From positions 63,753,022-63,817,021 of the forward strand of contig OV121081.1 of assembly GCA_921293015.1 (NCBI GenBank): a DNA stretch of 64,000 nt, in the 5' to 3' direction. The notes beneath the pieces were generated by a model, which was not told the DNA's origin, searched no databases, and worked only from the letters and a program-made list of their open reading frames with translations. The stretch comes from Phorcus lineatus. Lineage: Eukaryota; Mollusca; Gastropoda; Trochida; Trochidae. This document shows, one piece after another, positions 41,272-64,000 of this stretch (the first letter of the stretch is position 1; every line of letters begins with the position of its first letter). The position numbers were made by a program, and so were the translations under genes.

Positions 41272-44200
41272 TAATAATAATTAATAATAATAATAATAAT
41301 AATGAATTTCTAGAGCGCCTAATTATCCAATCAGTGATTGCTCAACGGCGCTTGAAAAGAAGAGAAGTTTATGGGAAAGATTGTCTGACCAAATATGTTT
41401 TAAGGGCTGATTTGAAAGAGTCTCTTGTGTTGATTTCTCTGAGGCATAGTGGTAGATTGTTCCAGTGCACAGGAGCTGCAAAGGCAAATGCACGGTCTCC
41501 CATAGTTGACCTTGTAGCCAGCTGAGAGAGGAACATGGCATTAGATGAACGGAGAGAACGGGTTGGTATATGGGCATTAAGGAGATCTTTCAAGTACATG
41601 GGAGATTCACCATCATGTATGCAGTTGTGAGTCAGGAGAAGAAGTTTGTATTTAATTCTGCTCGAAACTGGGAGCCAGTGTAGGTTTCCTAGTGTGGGGT
41701 AGATAGATTCATAACGAGGCACACGGGCGACGACTCGAGCTGCAGAGTTTTGAATTCTTTGAAGTTTGTTGAGAAGATGAACTGGCATGTTGTAGTATAG
41801 AGAGTTGCAGTAATCTAGTTTGGACAAAACAAGGCTGGTCATGAGAAGTTGGGTGGTGCTTTTGTCGAGGAGTTTGCGAACTTTCTGGATATTGTAGATG
41901 TGATAGAAGGATGCTTTGCTGAGTGCTTTGATTTGCTGTTCAGGAGACATGGAAGATTTGAAAATCACTCCCAGATTTCTAGCTGAGTCAGATGGTTTGA
42001 TTTTGTCCTTTCCAATGCTGATGATTAGATTCTCTGGAAGTTTTGAGAGTTGTTGTCTGGATCCCAGAGTCAATAACTCGGTCTTGCCACTGTTCAGCTT
42101 GAGATAATTTACTGCCATCCACTGACGAAGTTCTTCGGTACAGTCTTGAATCTGTAAAACACAGTCTACTGCATCTTTGGGTTCGATGGATAGATACAGC
42201 TGATTATCGTCAGCGTACAGGTGAAACTTCAAGGAGTGTCTCCTCACAATGTCACCAATAGGCAGGATGTTCAAGCTGAAAAGTAGAGGCCCAAGAAGTG
42301 ATCCCTGAGGTACACCATAACGCAGAAGTTGGGGCTTGGAGAGAAATGAGTCAACTTTAACTATTTGATATCTATCTGTAAGGTAGGATCTGAGCCAATT
42401 CAATACTGTATACCTGATCCCAATCCTCTCTTTAACTCGTTTCAGAAGGATCTCGTGATCGATGGTGTCGAAAGCACTGGACAGATCGAGTAGAACCAGC
42501 AGTGTTACTTGTTGCTTGTCCATCGCGCACATGATGTCATTGTGGACTTTGACCAATGCCGTCTCTGTACTATGCTTGGACCTATATGCTGACTGGTATT
42601 GTTCGAATAAGTCATTGTTCTTAAGATGTCCAATGAGTCTGTTGTCTGCTCCAGGCACTTTGATACAAAAGACACATTTGAGACTGGCCGATAGTTCTTT
42701 TTCTCATTTTTGTCAAGGCTTGGCTTCTTAAGAAGTGGGGTTATGACAGCTTGTTTGTAGGAATGTGGGACCTCACCTGACGAAAGTGAAGAGTTGAAGA
42801 TATCAAGTAAGGGCTGTGAGCTCTGATTAACTACCAGCTTAGTAAGCCATGTGGGCAATATGTCTTGGGAAGATGTTTTGGTTTTTCTCGTCGAGATCGC
42901 AAGTTTCAAGTCTTCGCTAGTTAGTTTTCGGAAATGCCTCAATGGTTCGCCTGTGAAAGACACTTCTTCAAAAGAGGATTGGGATGACTGCTTTATATCT
43001 TCAAGATCTAATCGGATTCCTTCTATCTTTTCTGAAAAGTAATCTGCGAAACCTGCTGCCAGAGATTCCTTGTCCTTATTCTCAGGAAGACAAGAACTAG
43101 AATGATGTCTCAGAATGTTATCCAAAAGAAGATTTAAATGTCTTGGATTTTTCCTGTTTTCTTTGATGTCTGTCAGAATATACTTCTGTTTTGCATCACA
43201 TAACGCAATATTAAGATCATTGCAAGCCTGCTTATAAATCTGTCTGTGGATTTCCAGTTTGGTTTTGCGCCACGTTTTTTCAGCTGTTCTTCGACTCTTC
43301 TTCTTCTCTCGGATGTCATCAGTATACCATCCTATGTTTGGACGGATAATAACTGAACTAGTTTTAAGGGGAGCGTGGTAATCAAGTATTATCTTGAGAT
43401 CTTCGTCATAGGCATGGACTTTCTCATTGACAGTTTGTGAGTGCGAGACCTTGTCATGCAGCTTCGATGTTGCAATGTCATCAGCAAAGTCAGTGATATT
43501 GATGTTTCGGGTTTTTCGAAAAGTAAGTGTCTTGCGTGGTGGCGATGGTTTACATATATCTAGTATACACTTAACAACAAAATGATCCGAAATTGCCTCA
43601 TCACTAACTGCGACAGTCTTTATTATTGAACAATCATCCTTTGAAATCACCAAATCCAGTATATGGCCTGATGAATGGGTAGAACTGTTTACATGTTGAG
43701 TCAGGTTGAGAGAATCCAGAAGTTCGCAAAATGCTCTAGCATTGGAATTATATGCTGAATCTACATGGATGTTAAAATATCCTAGTATTACTAGCTGTCC
43801 AGGTTCCATAGCTACTCGCTCCAACGGGTCAGAAAATTCGTATAAGAAGTCTTTGATGGTAATAATTGGGAATTCAGTGAAGCAGTGTTTCTTTGATTTC
43901 TTATGTTTCAAACTTTTTTTCTTTTGTCCATCTTTGCATCCTCTCTTTGTCCTTTTCCTCATGAAGTAAGCTGCATTCAGGTCGGTTGGGGGTCCCGTAT
44001 CAAGTTTGACTGACTCTTGCACATACAATAGGAAATCCCTGCTGTACACAATGGGCTGATTGAATGCCTTTGTATGATCTCCCAGCTCACTGGTGAATGT
44101 GAAATACCAAACTAACACTTGTATCATTGTGTATGTGCACAATTCTTCTCCTAATATTGCAAAGATTTCAAATCCACATGCCGATAACTGTTGTACGAGG

Positions 44201-45345
44201 ATATTGGTTGGAATGCCATGCTACACTGAATCTCAAGATTTGCTAGCTGCAGCTTCGCAGGTTTCACCGTTATTGCACGTATTGTGACTCAATCCCGTAA
44301 ACATGACCATGTTCTCCCACTGCTTCGCTACCTTCACTGGTTACCCATTTATTTTAGGATTAAATTTAAACTTCTATGCATCACTTTTCGCTGCCTGACT
44401 GGAACTGCTCCCTCGTACCTTGCCGACTGCCTCACGCCTCACCGTCCTCCCCGTTGTCTCCGCTCCCAGGACAAACGTCTTCTCGTCATCCCCCCGTAAA
44501 CACCACCACATACGGACAAAGATCATTCAAGTACGCAGCAACCACAGCCAGGAACCAGCTACCCCAACATCTGCGGGACTGTACAGAACTCTCTGCTTTT
44601 AAATCCTCTTTAAAGACACACTTCTTCAAACTAGCATTTGACAAGCATGCTATTATTATTATTATTATTATACATACTCACACTGTTACAGGCTTTCTCC
44701 CTGATTTAATGCTTAAAGTCAAAACATAGGAAAATACTCTCATAAGGCGACGTTTAACCCTAAATAAGTTTAAGTAAAATATGTCAATCGGTGCTAATGG
44801 TTTGACCCTGTCGAGTTGCCTAGATTTTGTAACAAGCTTTTGTTTGAAGGATCATCCAGGTGTAAAAGGATAAAACAAACAAACGAACTGCAGACAGGGA
44901 AGAACAGGATCTCGTCACTAGACAAGAACTGTGCATTTATCGCCAGTGTAGAAGGTTAAACGAAAGACTACAATTCGTGAGAAACAATCGTTTATGCATT
45001 AATTTCTCCTTTTACATCCTTTCAACAATTTACAATACAAACGACCTAAGTACTACTAAAATTCGCAATGAATATAAATTACACAAGTTTAGTTATATTT
45101 AAAAAATAAGAAAGAGAATATACGTACTGAGTATTTTGATGTATCAGTTATCAAAAGGTTTTATCCTTTGATGAGATATTAACGAATGAATGAATTCAAA
45201 GTGCTATACCTATAAAGACGTATCCAAGTATCCCAAATCCCGAGGTAAGGAGCGAGACGAAGAGCCATATGTATTGGCAGAGCTGGTACCTTCCGGAGGG
45301 GCCAAGGGCTGCAAGAATATCTTCAAAACTTTTTGACATAGGCAT
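30395..45345 (-). CDS. SLC22-family (organic cation/carnitine transporter-like) solute carrier, 10 coding exons
   Basis: Plasma-membrane major facilitator superfamily transporter. Exons in transcript order: 45210-45345, 38171-38397, 36108-36338, 35067-35269, 33361-34014, 32961-33095, 32462-32547, 31296-31413, 30689-30761, 30395-30538. All introns are GT-AG and phases agree, giving 668 aa. Family hallmarks: N-terminal FEDILAALGPSGRYQ before TM1; a large extracellular TM1-TM2 loop with three cysteines and NTT and NIT sequons; FNLVCDR; ADKLGRKP after TM2; VDSIGRK after TM8; YTGETYPTNFR after TM10; LPETKGKELPQSIED at the end. Twelve membrane segments can be placed. Family members are about 550 aa; the excess is an acidic Ser/Thr/Pro-rich insertion between TM6 and TM7. 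Substrate cannot be inferred. The start is the first in-frame Met (second at residue 3); frame stays open a little upstream, so a 5' exon is possible. Confidence 0.93.
30689..30761 (-). CDS. SLC22-like exon 9: TM11
   Basis: 73 nt encoding LIGLGISSVSGRIGALGAP. The GRIGALGAP stretch is typical of TM11 in this family. Confidence 0.92.
31296..31413 (-). CDS. SLC22-like exon 8: TM10
   Basis: Encodes FGLIGKLGVAGTFFTLFLYT followed by GETYPTNFR, the E-x-YPT-x-xR motif highly conserved in SLC22 transporters. Confidence 0.94.
32462..32547 (-). CDS. SLC22-like exon 7: loop signature and TM9
   Basis: Begins within VDSIGRKN, the second MFS signature, then TM9 (VIYVFLGLAVVFLVCVSI). Acceptor tcatttcag, donor g|gtatgc. 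Confidence 0.9.
32961..33095 (-). CDS. SLC22-like exon 6: TM7 end and TM8
   Basis: Encodes LVTGFSFYALYF of TM7, the short extracellular turn and TM8 (NVLSEVPAAIVIVFGVD). Phase 2 on exit; the split serine codon joins exon 7. Confidence 0.92.
33361..34014 (-). CDS. SLC22-like exon 5: long cytoplasmic loop
   Basis: 654 nt. Starts with the conserved VIEESIRWLF and the helix EAVALVTKAARLN, then about 150 residues of low-complexity sequence rich in S, T, P, G, E and N, and finally RHLIVNTIIFVYL of TM7. Residues roughly 305-460 appear disordered. NGT sequons here should not be used since the loop is cytoplasmic. The long open frame on the opposite strand is a shadow. Confidence 0.9.
35067..35269 (-). 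CDS. SLC22-like exon 4: TM4 end, TM5 and TM6
   Basis: Begins GLLLLTVAMTVELT at acceptor tctgttccag and continues through TM5 and TM6 (WRVLQYTQAAASGVIF). Frame remains open upstream of the acceptor, but only this junction keeps TM4 at normal length. Leaves two bases (ta). Confidence 0.88.
36108..36338 (-). CDS. SLC22-like exon 3: TM2, MFS signature and TM3
   Basis: 77 codons starting FNLVCDRALL. The MFS loop 2-3 signature ADKLGRKP follows TM2, then TM3 and the start of TM4 (FYNVVKALSGAFVE). Phase 0 at both ends. Confidence 0.95.
36890..37025. repeat. tRNA B-box-like inverted repeat, copy 1
   Basis: Short palindromic unit: GTTGGAAAAA and GGATTCGAACTCG on one arm, with CGAGTTCGAATCC and TTTTTCCAAC on the other. 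Each arm carries a sequence like a tRNA T-arm/B box. A related sequence lies at 38.6 kb, which makes it a dispersed family. Confidence 0.5.
37590..37860. repeat. Diverged direct repeat in SLC22-like intron
   Basis: ctaacagttaaaac...atataaat...aaagggag...ctt cattttaaa occurs at about 37,597 and again at about 37,785, roughly 190 bp apart. Confidence 0.5.
38171..38397 (-). CDS. SLC22-like exon 2: extracellular TM1-TM2 loop
   Basis: Encodes the large glycosylated loop: cysteines in HKCAPL, NECTID and VECVDG, with N-glycosylation sequons NTT and NIT. Ends VVSE in phase 0 before FNLVCDR of exon 3. Confidence 0.9.
38398..41217. other. SLC22-like intron 1, non-LINE part
   Basis: No exon found. Some moderately GC-rich open frames (39.8-41.1 kb) lack splice-site support or family matches. 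Confidence 0.5.
38630..38750. repeat. Related dispersed repeat, copy 2
   Basis: Shares gagagaaaagccctaacag-type sequence, the cgaatcc core and the ending TTCCTCGGTACAC (copy 1: TTTCTCGGAACAC) with the 36.9-kb repeat, but is strongly diverged. Confidence 0.4.
41218..41303. repeat. (AAT)n microsatellite, 3' tail of the adjacent LINE
   Basis: About 86 bp of AAT units on the plus strand with a few interruptions (ttaat). On the LINE strand it reads ATT repeats directly after GCGCTCTAGAAATTC. Trinucleotide tails are common at CR1/L2-type 3' ends. Confidence 0.95.
41304..44145 (-). mobile_element. CR1/L2-type LINE, truncated and internally deleted, in SLC22-like intron 1
   Basis: Non-LTR retrotransposon. 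The reverse transcriptase frame (41369-42658) shows QSAYRSKHSTETAL, LLDLSSAFDTIDHEILL, the GVPQGSLLGPLLF box, the catalytic FHLYADDNQLY box and the C-terminal LHWLPV...LVRQSFP region. The upstream frame (42505-44142) carries the end of the endonuclease (LVILGYFNIHVDS, SDHFVVK) and NYRPVSNVSFVSKCLE, then changes frame near 42,655, so the ORF is broken. A lysine-rich segment (TKRGCKDGQKKK) lies directly before the endonuclease end, so most of the endonuclease is missing. The 3' end abuts an ATT repeat (minus strand). Clade assignment is from RT motifs. Confidence 0.88.
44235..44672 (+). mobile_element. 3' fragment of a second CR1/L2-type LINE, opposite orientation
   Basis: Encodes RT C-terminal sequence: ARIVTQSRKHDHVLPLLRYL, HWLPIYFRIKFKLL, APSYLADCL, then in another frame YGQRSFKYAATTARNQLP and LSAFKSSLKTHFFKLAF. 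At least one frame change is needed near 44,495. Ends in an ATT repeat (44,649-44,670). It is 5' truncated and faces the larger LINE. Confidence 0.82.
45210..45345 (-). CDS. SLC22-like exon 1: start and TM1
   Basis: MPMSKSFEDILAALGPSGRY leads straight into TM1 (LCQYIWLFVSLLTSGFG). Ends one base into a glycine codon at G|gtatag. A possible acceptor (atatgcag) lies about 11 nt upstream of the ATG, so the start may be in a second exon with a non-coding first exon. Confidence 0.88.
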
Positions 45346-48300
45346 AATGGCCACTCTGCATATTAGCAACGCTGGGCCCTATCCATTAGGCGGACTAAAA
45401 TGGTCTAACCATGTCACGTCCATACAAGTGTGTTTATCATTCGAATTAGATTGGTTTAATTCGTGATATGAATAATTAGTTGATAAGCAAGGTTATCTTT
45501 TATTTTTTATATATCATTTTGGTTAATTTTATGACACATTTTCATAATGTTGTTACTTATGGCAGTTTTATGTACGTCGGCACAAAGATACAATATTCTT
45601 GTCTTTTGTGCAATCAATAAATACCTGGTTGTAATGATCACTTTTATTTTCAAGGATCAGTATAAAATATCACTGAGCATTCCTTTTCTTTTGTATGAAC
45701 CAATGGTCACCCATTTCGCTGGATACACATTTGACCAAACTCAACCACATAATAACAATGTAAATATGCATTTAATGTTCCTCCTTATTAATCTCGATTT
45801 TTTCTTTTTTTTACTTTGGTCCCCCATTGTCAGATTGTTTCGCAAAAAAATAATCATCTGCTTTGTAGCTCATCAAGCTTTTTCTAATTATAAGCTTGAT
45901 TAATAAGATTGTCAAGATCTTGCCCATGAGATGTCATCATTATAGGGCTTACCGTCCTCATATCTATAATTAACAACCCGTTTTATAAGGTCAATTGAGC
46001 CATTATTTTAGCATTTCAGTCTGGGACCCATTTTTAGTACCAATTTCGTAAATGTCATATTTCCTGTTCAAAATTCAACACATCTCTCTCTCTCTCGCAA
46101 GCAAATTCATCCTCGTATGTCAACAATGACAATAATAGTTTTTAATGAAAGTCGAGGAACCGGCTTCTACTACTACACGTCCCATTTACATAGATAAATA
46201 TATATGGTTATATGTCATCTTGAACGCTGGCCAAAGCAAATACGTTTTTTCTGCCTTGCTTGGCGGCACTCAATAATACTGGTGTCACGTCATTCAACTT
46301 GAATAACGGTGGAAATTTTTAAACCTGAAACTACTGATGTCGGACGTAACATATCATGTTGCATTTTTGACGTGCAATTTGACGTTATGAGTCGGACGAG
46401 GCAGATTCGTTTCAAATATTCCTGATGTGTTCCGTTTAGTAAGGACTTACAAAGGGCCTGGAAATGCCTTTCTCAAGATTTTGAGCTTGAACATGTCTTG
46501 GAACGAGGGGATTATCATTAGCTGTTGCAACAACCGGGACACCCTCGACGCTCTCCGCGTGCATCAGTTTGACGTCCATGCTACTCACGGCCTCATGTTT
46601 TTCGTGACGTGGAGGACTATCCTCAGAACGAGTGAGTGAGTGAGTTTGGGTTTAACGTTCCTCAGAACGACACCATCACATTGAATATAAGATATAAGAA
46701 GTAAAGTGTCTAAGCTGGTGTCATATTGATTTTATTAGATATTATGATGATACAATGTACAAATATACACTGACTTGGTATTGAGGAAGACGACACGAGG
46801 GCAGTCCGTACACAACGCTGCCCGTACCTCCTCCACTTCACAAGACAATAAGCATGAAAATATCAGCTAAAACGCCACAGAAATCAATCTGGTTCGAACT
46901 TAACTGTGATATGACCTGAAGGATCTTCTCTCAAGCGAAATGCTGGTGTCTCATACATCAAAAATTGGTTTACATATTAACGTTTCTCATCTCAAAAGCA
47001 GATATAAAAAGCCTCATTAAGAATGTGTTTGGTTCATGGTATAAAGTAAGTCTTCAATCAATCAAAATATTCATTTCTATAAAACAAAATTGCTTTGTTG
47101 TATTACTCAAAAGAATTTATTCATAATGATTTATTATTGCTATTGATGTAAACCTGACTATAAAACTTGAAGGATGAGGTATATTTTGAACGATATGGGA
47201 ATACACAGATAGAAATTTGATGAAGAGATGAGAAAACAGAAACAACACTCTTGCCTAATTATAGTCAATCCCAAAAGCCTACAATGTCTGACACTGAGGA
47301 TAAAGGCATTTCCTCCAAGTATTGCGCTGAAGATTTAACATATCACAGTTATGTTCTACCTGACTGCATCCGTATGAGCACTAAAATGAGAACAGCCTGT
47401 TGATTTGCTTCAGGAGACATTCATTCTCTCTGGTAGAGAAATACAGGCTGAACATGTAAAACTATACAAACATGATTACAAAACATAATTCAAAATGCAA
47501 AAGTCAAATCCACGCTCTAGTATAAGTGAAGTGTTAAAAGGTTTGTGAATGTAAAAAACATATGTTAGAAAACTCCCTTTACTGTCCTTTAAATTAGCTA
47601 GTATTTCTCCAGTGAACTCACTCCTCCATCTAGGTGTATTGTTACTTTGAGTTTGTCATATTCTAGACTAATCAGTATCAATGAATAAGTTAGAACAGTT
47701 TACAATAAGCCAAACTTGTATATTAACTGAGGATATGTGAATCTTTCAATTGGGGTGCCAAATGACCATGTACCAAAGTATAACAAACATGCATTTAGAC
47801 TCTCTCAACCTTAATTAGAAGGTCTTTTGCTGGATATACAAAGCTCTGTTAAATTCTTGAGTTATGAAAACAATACGAGATATTTATGAAGAATGATATG
47901 ATTATCACACAGCTCCAGAAATGAGAACTGAAACTGTGCCATGACGCACAACTAGTCTGACTGTACAACTGACCGGCATGTACTTTGATTTTAATGATTG
48001 TTACATACACATCAGATCATAAACATAATGCTATGGGAGAATATGAAAATTATGGAAATATCATAAATACAAAGAAAAATTTGCGTAGCTTGAATGACAT
48101 GGTAACAAAAAGCAAAACATACTACAAAAATTGCGTATCAGTATCATTTGCATAAAGAGACAAATGTTTACACCACTTGTCATAAATCTAAAGTTCCAAG
48201 AAAATAGAATTAAATTTTTTTTTAAAATGTGAAGTATTGACAGAAAATGGACAAAATAGAAAAAAATAGAAATAAAACCCAATATGTTATGACCGTTTTG

Positions 48301-51056
48301 GAAATTCTACAGGAATATGTTCCACTATTCATCACGTCGCTAATGGCAGACATATTGTCCAAGCAGCGGTAAAAAATACCTGACTCTATGACTCTCTCTT
48401 TCAGTCAAAACTACTTGAACATTACTCTCTTATTCTTTCCACGATGTAAATCAGTAAACTGTAATCAAATCATAATCTTTCAAGTACTTTAACTAATTCA
48501 ATATGTCATTTTAAATGTAATGTGTGCTCATGCAATGAATAAATTGAAAATGAATCAAAAATGCAAACAAATTTCCATTGTAGTGGTAATACTACACGTC
48601 ATATACATATGAAAGGCACATCTCAAATAAATCCAACATTTTTGTCTGAATGAAATTTAAAAATACTCGATGCATAGATGATTTATTTGGCTGTTATTCA
48701 TCTTGAAAAAAACATCTCCAAAGATTGATATCATTATTGTTCTGCCACAGCAACTGTTTAAGCTACATAAAAAGCCATAACAAATTCAACATGAAAGTTG
48801 TTTCCAGGTACACAGCAACACCGACCATTTCTTGACTTCTTGATTCTAATACATTGGTTTAACAACATCATTTAGCTTGTCATTTATGATTCTACTTCGA
48901 AATTTTCATTTAATGTTATTTTTGAAAAATTAAATCAAAACAACTAAAACATTATCAAACTTTTTCACTTTCACACATAAGTTAAAAGAAATTTTAATCA
49001 CATTTATTAAGTTTATGACAACCTATTAGAAAATCAAGATTGAAAAAAGATATGCAGAAAAATACTTGAACAGAAGATCCAGTATTTGAAATTAAAATTA
49101 TTTTTGTCTTGTCCAAACAGTTGATTTCACGTTTTGAGTTGTTTGTAAAAGGTTTGTACAGTAAGCTGCGAGATTCACACAAAGTCGACAATGAGTGGAT
49201 GAACCACCAAGCGATATTTCACTCTCACTACAAGGAGATACAAAAACATTCACAAATACTGGCAGATATTGGTTATTGTTATTGTAATCATCAACTGACA
49301 GGCTTAAACCAGTCAAATCACCTTTATCATAAAACTTGTGGAATTCATTTAAATGACATTACTTTTAAATATGACATGTATAGTTTGAAAAAGTTATAAA
49401 TATGACTGAGCACTACTGTAACACATAAAACAACTGGTGAGATTTGATTAGTATACAAGTGATATTTACATTACTAGACAGGAAGCATAGTAGGCACAAG
49501 GTTGGTAATACCGGTACACAAGCAACACAGAATATTTCCTCAAAAACCATCATAGGACCTAAAAATTATATTTACTCCCTGGCTTTTATCCCCAAGTAGG
49601 GTTTCTAGGGTTTATCCTAGCAATCTTCTCACTGCCTGTATTTGAGGAAATGCAGTTATCGACCGATGAGCACAACATAGTGACACATTGAGCACATACA
49701 GAAGCAATACCGGGGCAAGCATCATTCATTACATCTACCACTGTCATCCTCAGGAATATACACAGATGTACTACCATTGAAATCTGACCTACCTAGCATA
49801 TGGCCATTGGTTCATTCGGGCTCTTTCAGAAATAATCTTAGAAGACTCAAAGGGCTGAAGATTGATCCTTGAAGAAAGTAGAATAGATGTTAATCTGACA
49901 CTTCTTACAAGTGTCTGTCTTAGACTTCAAGCTAAAGAGCCATTGGGTCAAACTCTATTTGACCCTCTAAGGATTGTCTCAAAGATGATGAAACAAAGTT
50001 GCATTCAGGTGAAGAATTAGCAAAGTTGAAAAGATACAACAGATAAAACTACAACAGTTTTATTCCAATACCATTATTAATCAAGCCTGATATCATAGCT
50101 GTTCACTTAACACGTAAATATTTGGTTCTTTGAAGTGTCATGGTACACAGAGAACTGACAATATCTGCAACCAAGAGATTATTCGACATGCAAGTGTCAA
50201 GGCTATTTTCTTCAAAGAAACACTGTCCTTCATACTGCCTAATGCATGATCTGTATGATAATAAATATTGAGTTTAAACATAATTCTTTTATGTGTGCAA
50301 TCATAGCATATAAAAAAGTGAGATACAATTGTGAACACACTTATTTGCTGCAGACAGATAATAAGGCAGTTTACATGTTGTATTAGAAATACAGTGATAT
50401 CGAAAGGGGAATCAAGAAACGATGATCATGATACAAGACCTACACCTGAGAAAAATGTAATATTAAAGCAAGTTTCTCCAACATGCATGTTCAATGTTAC
50501 AATCAATCATCCTAAAGCTTTATTTCACACTTTTGAAGTTATTGGAAAAGAATATACCCTGGTAGGAAAGTCAGCTCTGGCAGACACAAGTACCTCCTCA
50601 AAAAGGTTAAAATTTGCCATCAATGGTTTGTAAGAATGTCATTTGAGCTCAATAGGAATACACACATAGATCATCATGTTTCAGAGAGAAATGGACATAA
50701 AACTAAGTCATGGTATAAACAAGAAACTCTCTTCAGATATGATAGTTTTTTGTGAAATATCTATTCCCCGTAGGGAGACTCAGCCAATAGCTAGACCTCA
50801 GCAGACAACCAACGGCAACCACTCTGCTCATTTGCTAGTTACAAAAACTCATCAAATTGCTGTACATTCAGAGCAGGTTAACTTTGGCAATTGTTTTGTT
50901 CATCTTCAAAAGTAATGGCATGAAAATACACATAGATAAAAAACCTATCACCACAGGTGAAGCCTAATATCATGAAACAAAAGAGAAAACACAGCAGAAA
51001 GATAGCCACTGAAGCGTCACTTGAAAATACCACATTTTCCTTCAGAGACAATAGTA
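45346..51056. other. Intergenic between CSK and the SLC22-like gene
   Basis: AT-rich. The promoter and any non-coding first exon of the SLC22-like gene should lie at its left end, but no TATA box or CpG cluster stands out. From 46.7 to 51.0 kb the plus strand is A-rich (T-rich on the transcribed strand), which would also fit a long CSK 3' UTR. Confidence 0.4.
46427..46640. other. GC-rich open frame of unknown origin
   Basis: About 210 bp with higher GC than its flanks, open in a plus frame (LVRTYKGPGNAFLKIL) and in a minus frame (HEKHEAVSSMDVKLM). It directly abuts a gagtgagtgagtgagtttgg motif at 46,628, so it may belong to a degraded repeat. Confidence 0.25.
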
Positions 51057-51062
51057 TTTATT
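51057..51062 (-). terminator. Candidate CSK polyadenylation signal
   Basis: AATAAA on the minus strand 51 nt downstream of the TAA. It would give a very short 3' UTR. Other AATAAA-like hexamers follow through the T-rich (minus strand) 46.7-51 kb region, so a longer 3' UTR is possible. Confidence 0.4.
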
Positions 51063-51112
51063 GAAGATATCACGGTTGGTTTGTATTAAGAAAGTGTATA
51101 AATGGTGAGGTG

Positions 51113-63903
<12,791 letters not shown>

Positions 63904-64000
63904 GTTTGTCTCCACTCACTCCCTGGTCCTGTGGTCGCAGCACAGTCAGCGGAATATCTCTCCACAGTCCACCTGTAGACGGCACACAAAATTATCACAG

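Noticed and set aside
45547-45903. 118-aa plus-strand open frame
   Set aside because: AT-driven Phe/Ile/Leu-rich composition, no splice or family support.
49109-50915. Several 80-100 aa plus-strand frames between the two genes
   Set aside because: Random AT-rich frames in intergenic or 3' UTR-like sequence.

Overview
This is an AT-rich stretch of an animal nuclear genome, with GT-AG introns, dispersed LINEs and SINEs, and satellite arrays. A lophotrochozoan is likely, perhaps a gastropod mollusc. That rests on the two gene families, on LINE fragments of CR1/L2 type, and on short 'gtgagtgagtgagtttg' repeats that I associate from memory with gastropod genomes. The taxon is an inference. No bacterial, organellar, CRISPR or LTR/viral element was recognised.

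Layout. 1-30 kb is almost gene-free. It holds simple repeats, two copies of a tRNA-derived SINE (3.1 and 11.4 kb), a LINE 3' fragment (14.5 kb), a 37-bp satellite (21.9-23.6 kb), a 46-bp minisatellite (26.5-27.1 kb) and a 1,047-bp transposon with TTA target-site duplications and ACGT-dense repeats (29.07-30.12 kb). A small intronless ORF at 13.4 kb and a few exon-like fragments are the only coding candidates.

30.4-45.3 kb, minus strand: a complete ten-exon SLC22-type (organic cation/carnitine transporter-like) gene. The spliced product is 668 aa with 12 predicted membrane segments and an unusually long disordered cytoplasmic loop. Its first intron (6.8 kb) holds two opposing LINE fragments.

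51.1-63.9 kb, minus strand: a complete C-terminal Src kinase (CSK) gene, SH3-SH2-kinase, with every splice site and phase readable. The SH2 N-terminal exon is present twice (61,710-61,932 and 58,364-58,583). The two have identical splice phases, are about 53% identical in protein and are 3.1 kb apart. Each joins cleanly to the shared SH3 exon upstream and the shared SH2-end/kinase exon downstream. Including both or neither shifts the frame, so they behave as mutually exclusive exons. This is the most interesting feature: one Csk gene able to make two kinases (454 or 453 aa) that differ only in the phosphotyrosine-binding half of SH2. CSK normally phosphorylates the C-terminal inhibitory tyrosine of Src-family kinases, and its SH2 domain recruits it to phosphorylated adaptors. 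An SH2 switch would therefore redirect the kinase without changing its activity.

CSK and the SLC22 gene lie in the same orientation about 5.7 kb apart. Nothing in the sequence suggests a functional link between them.
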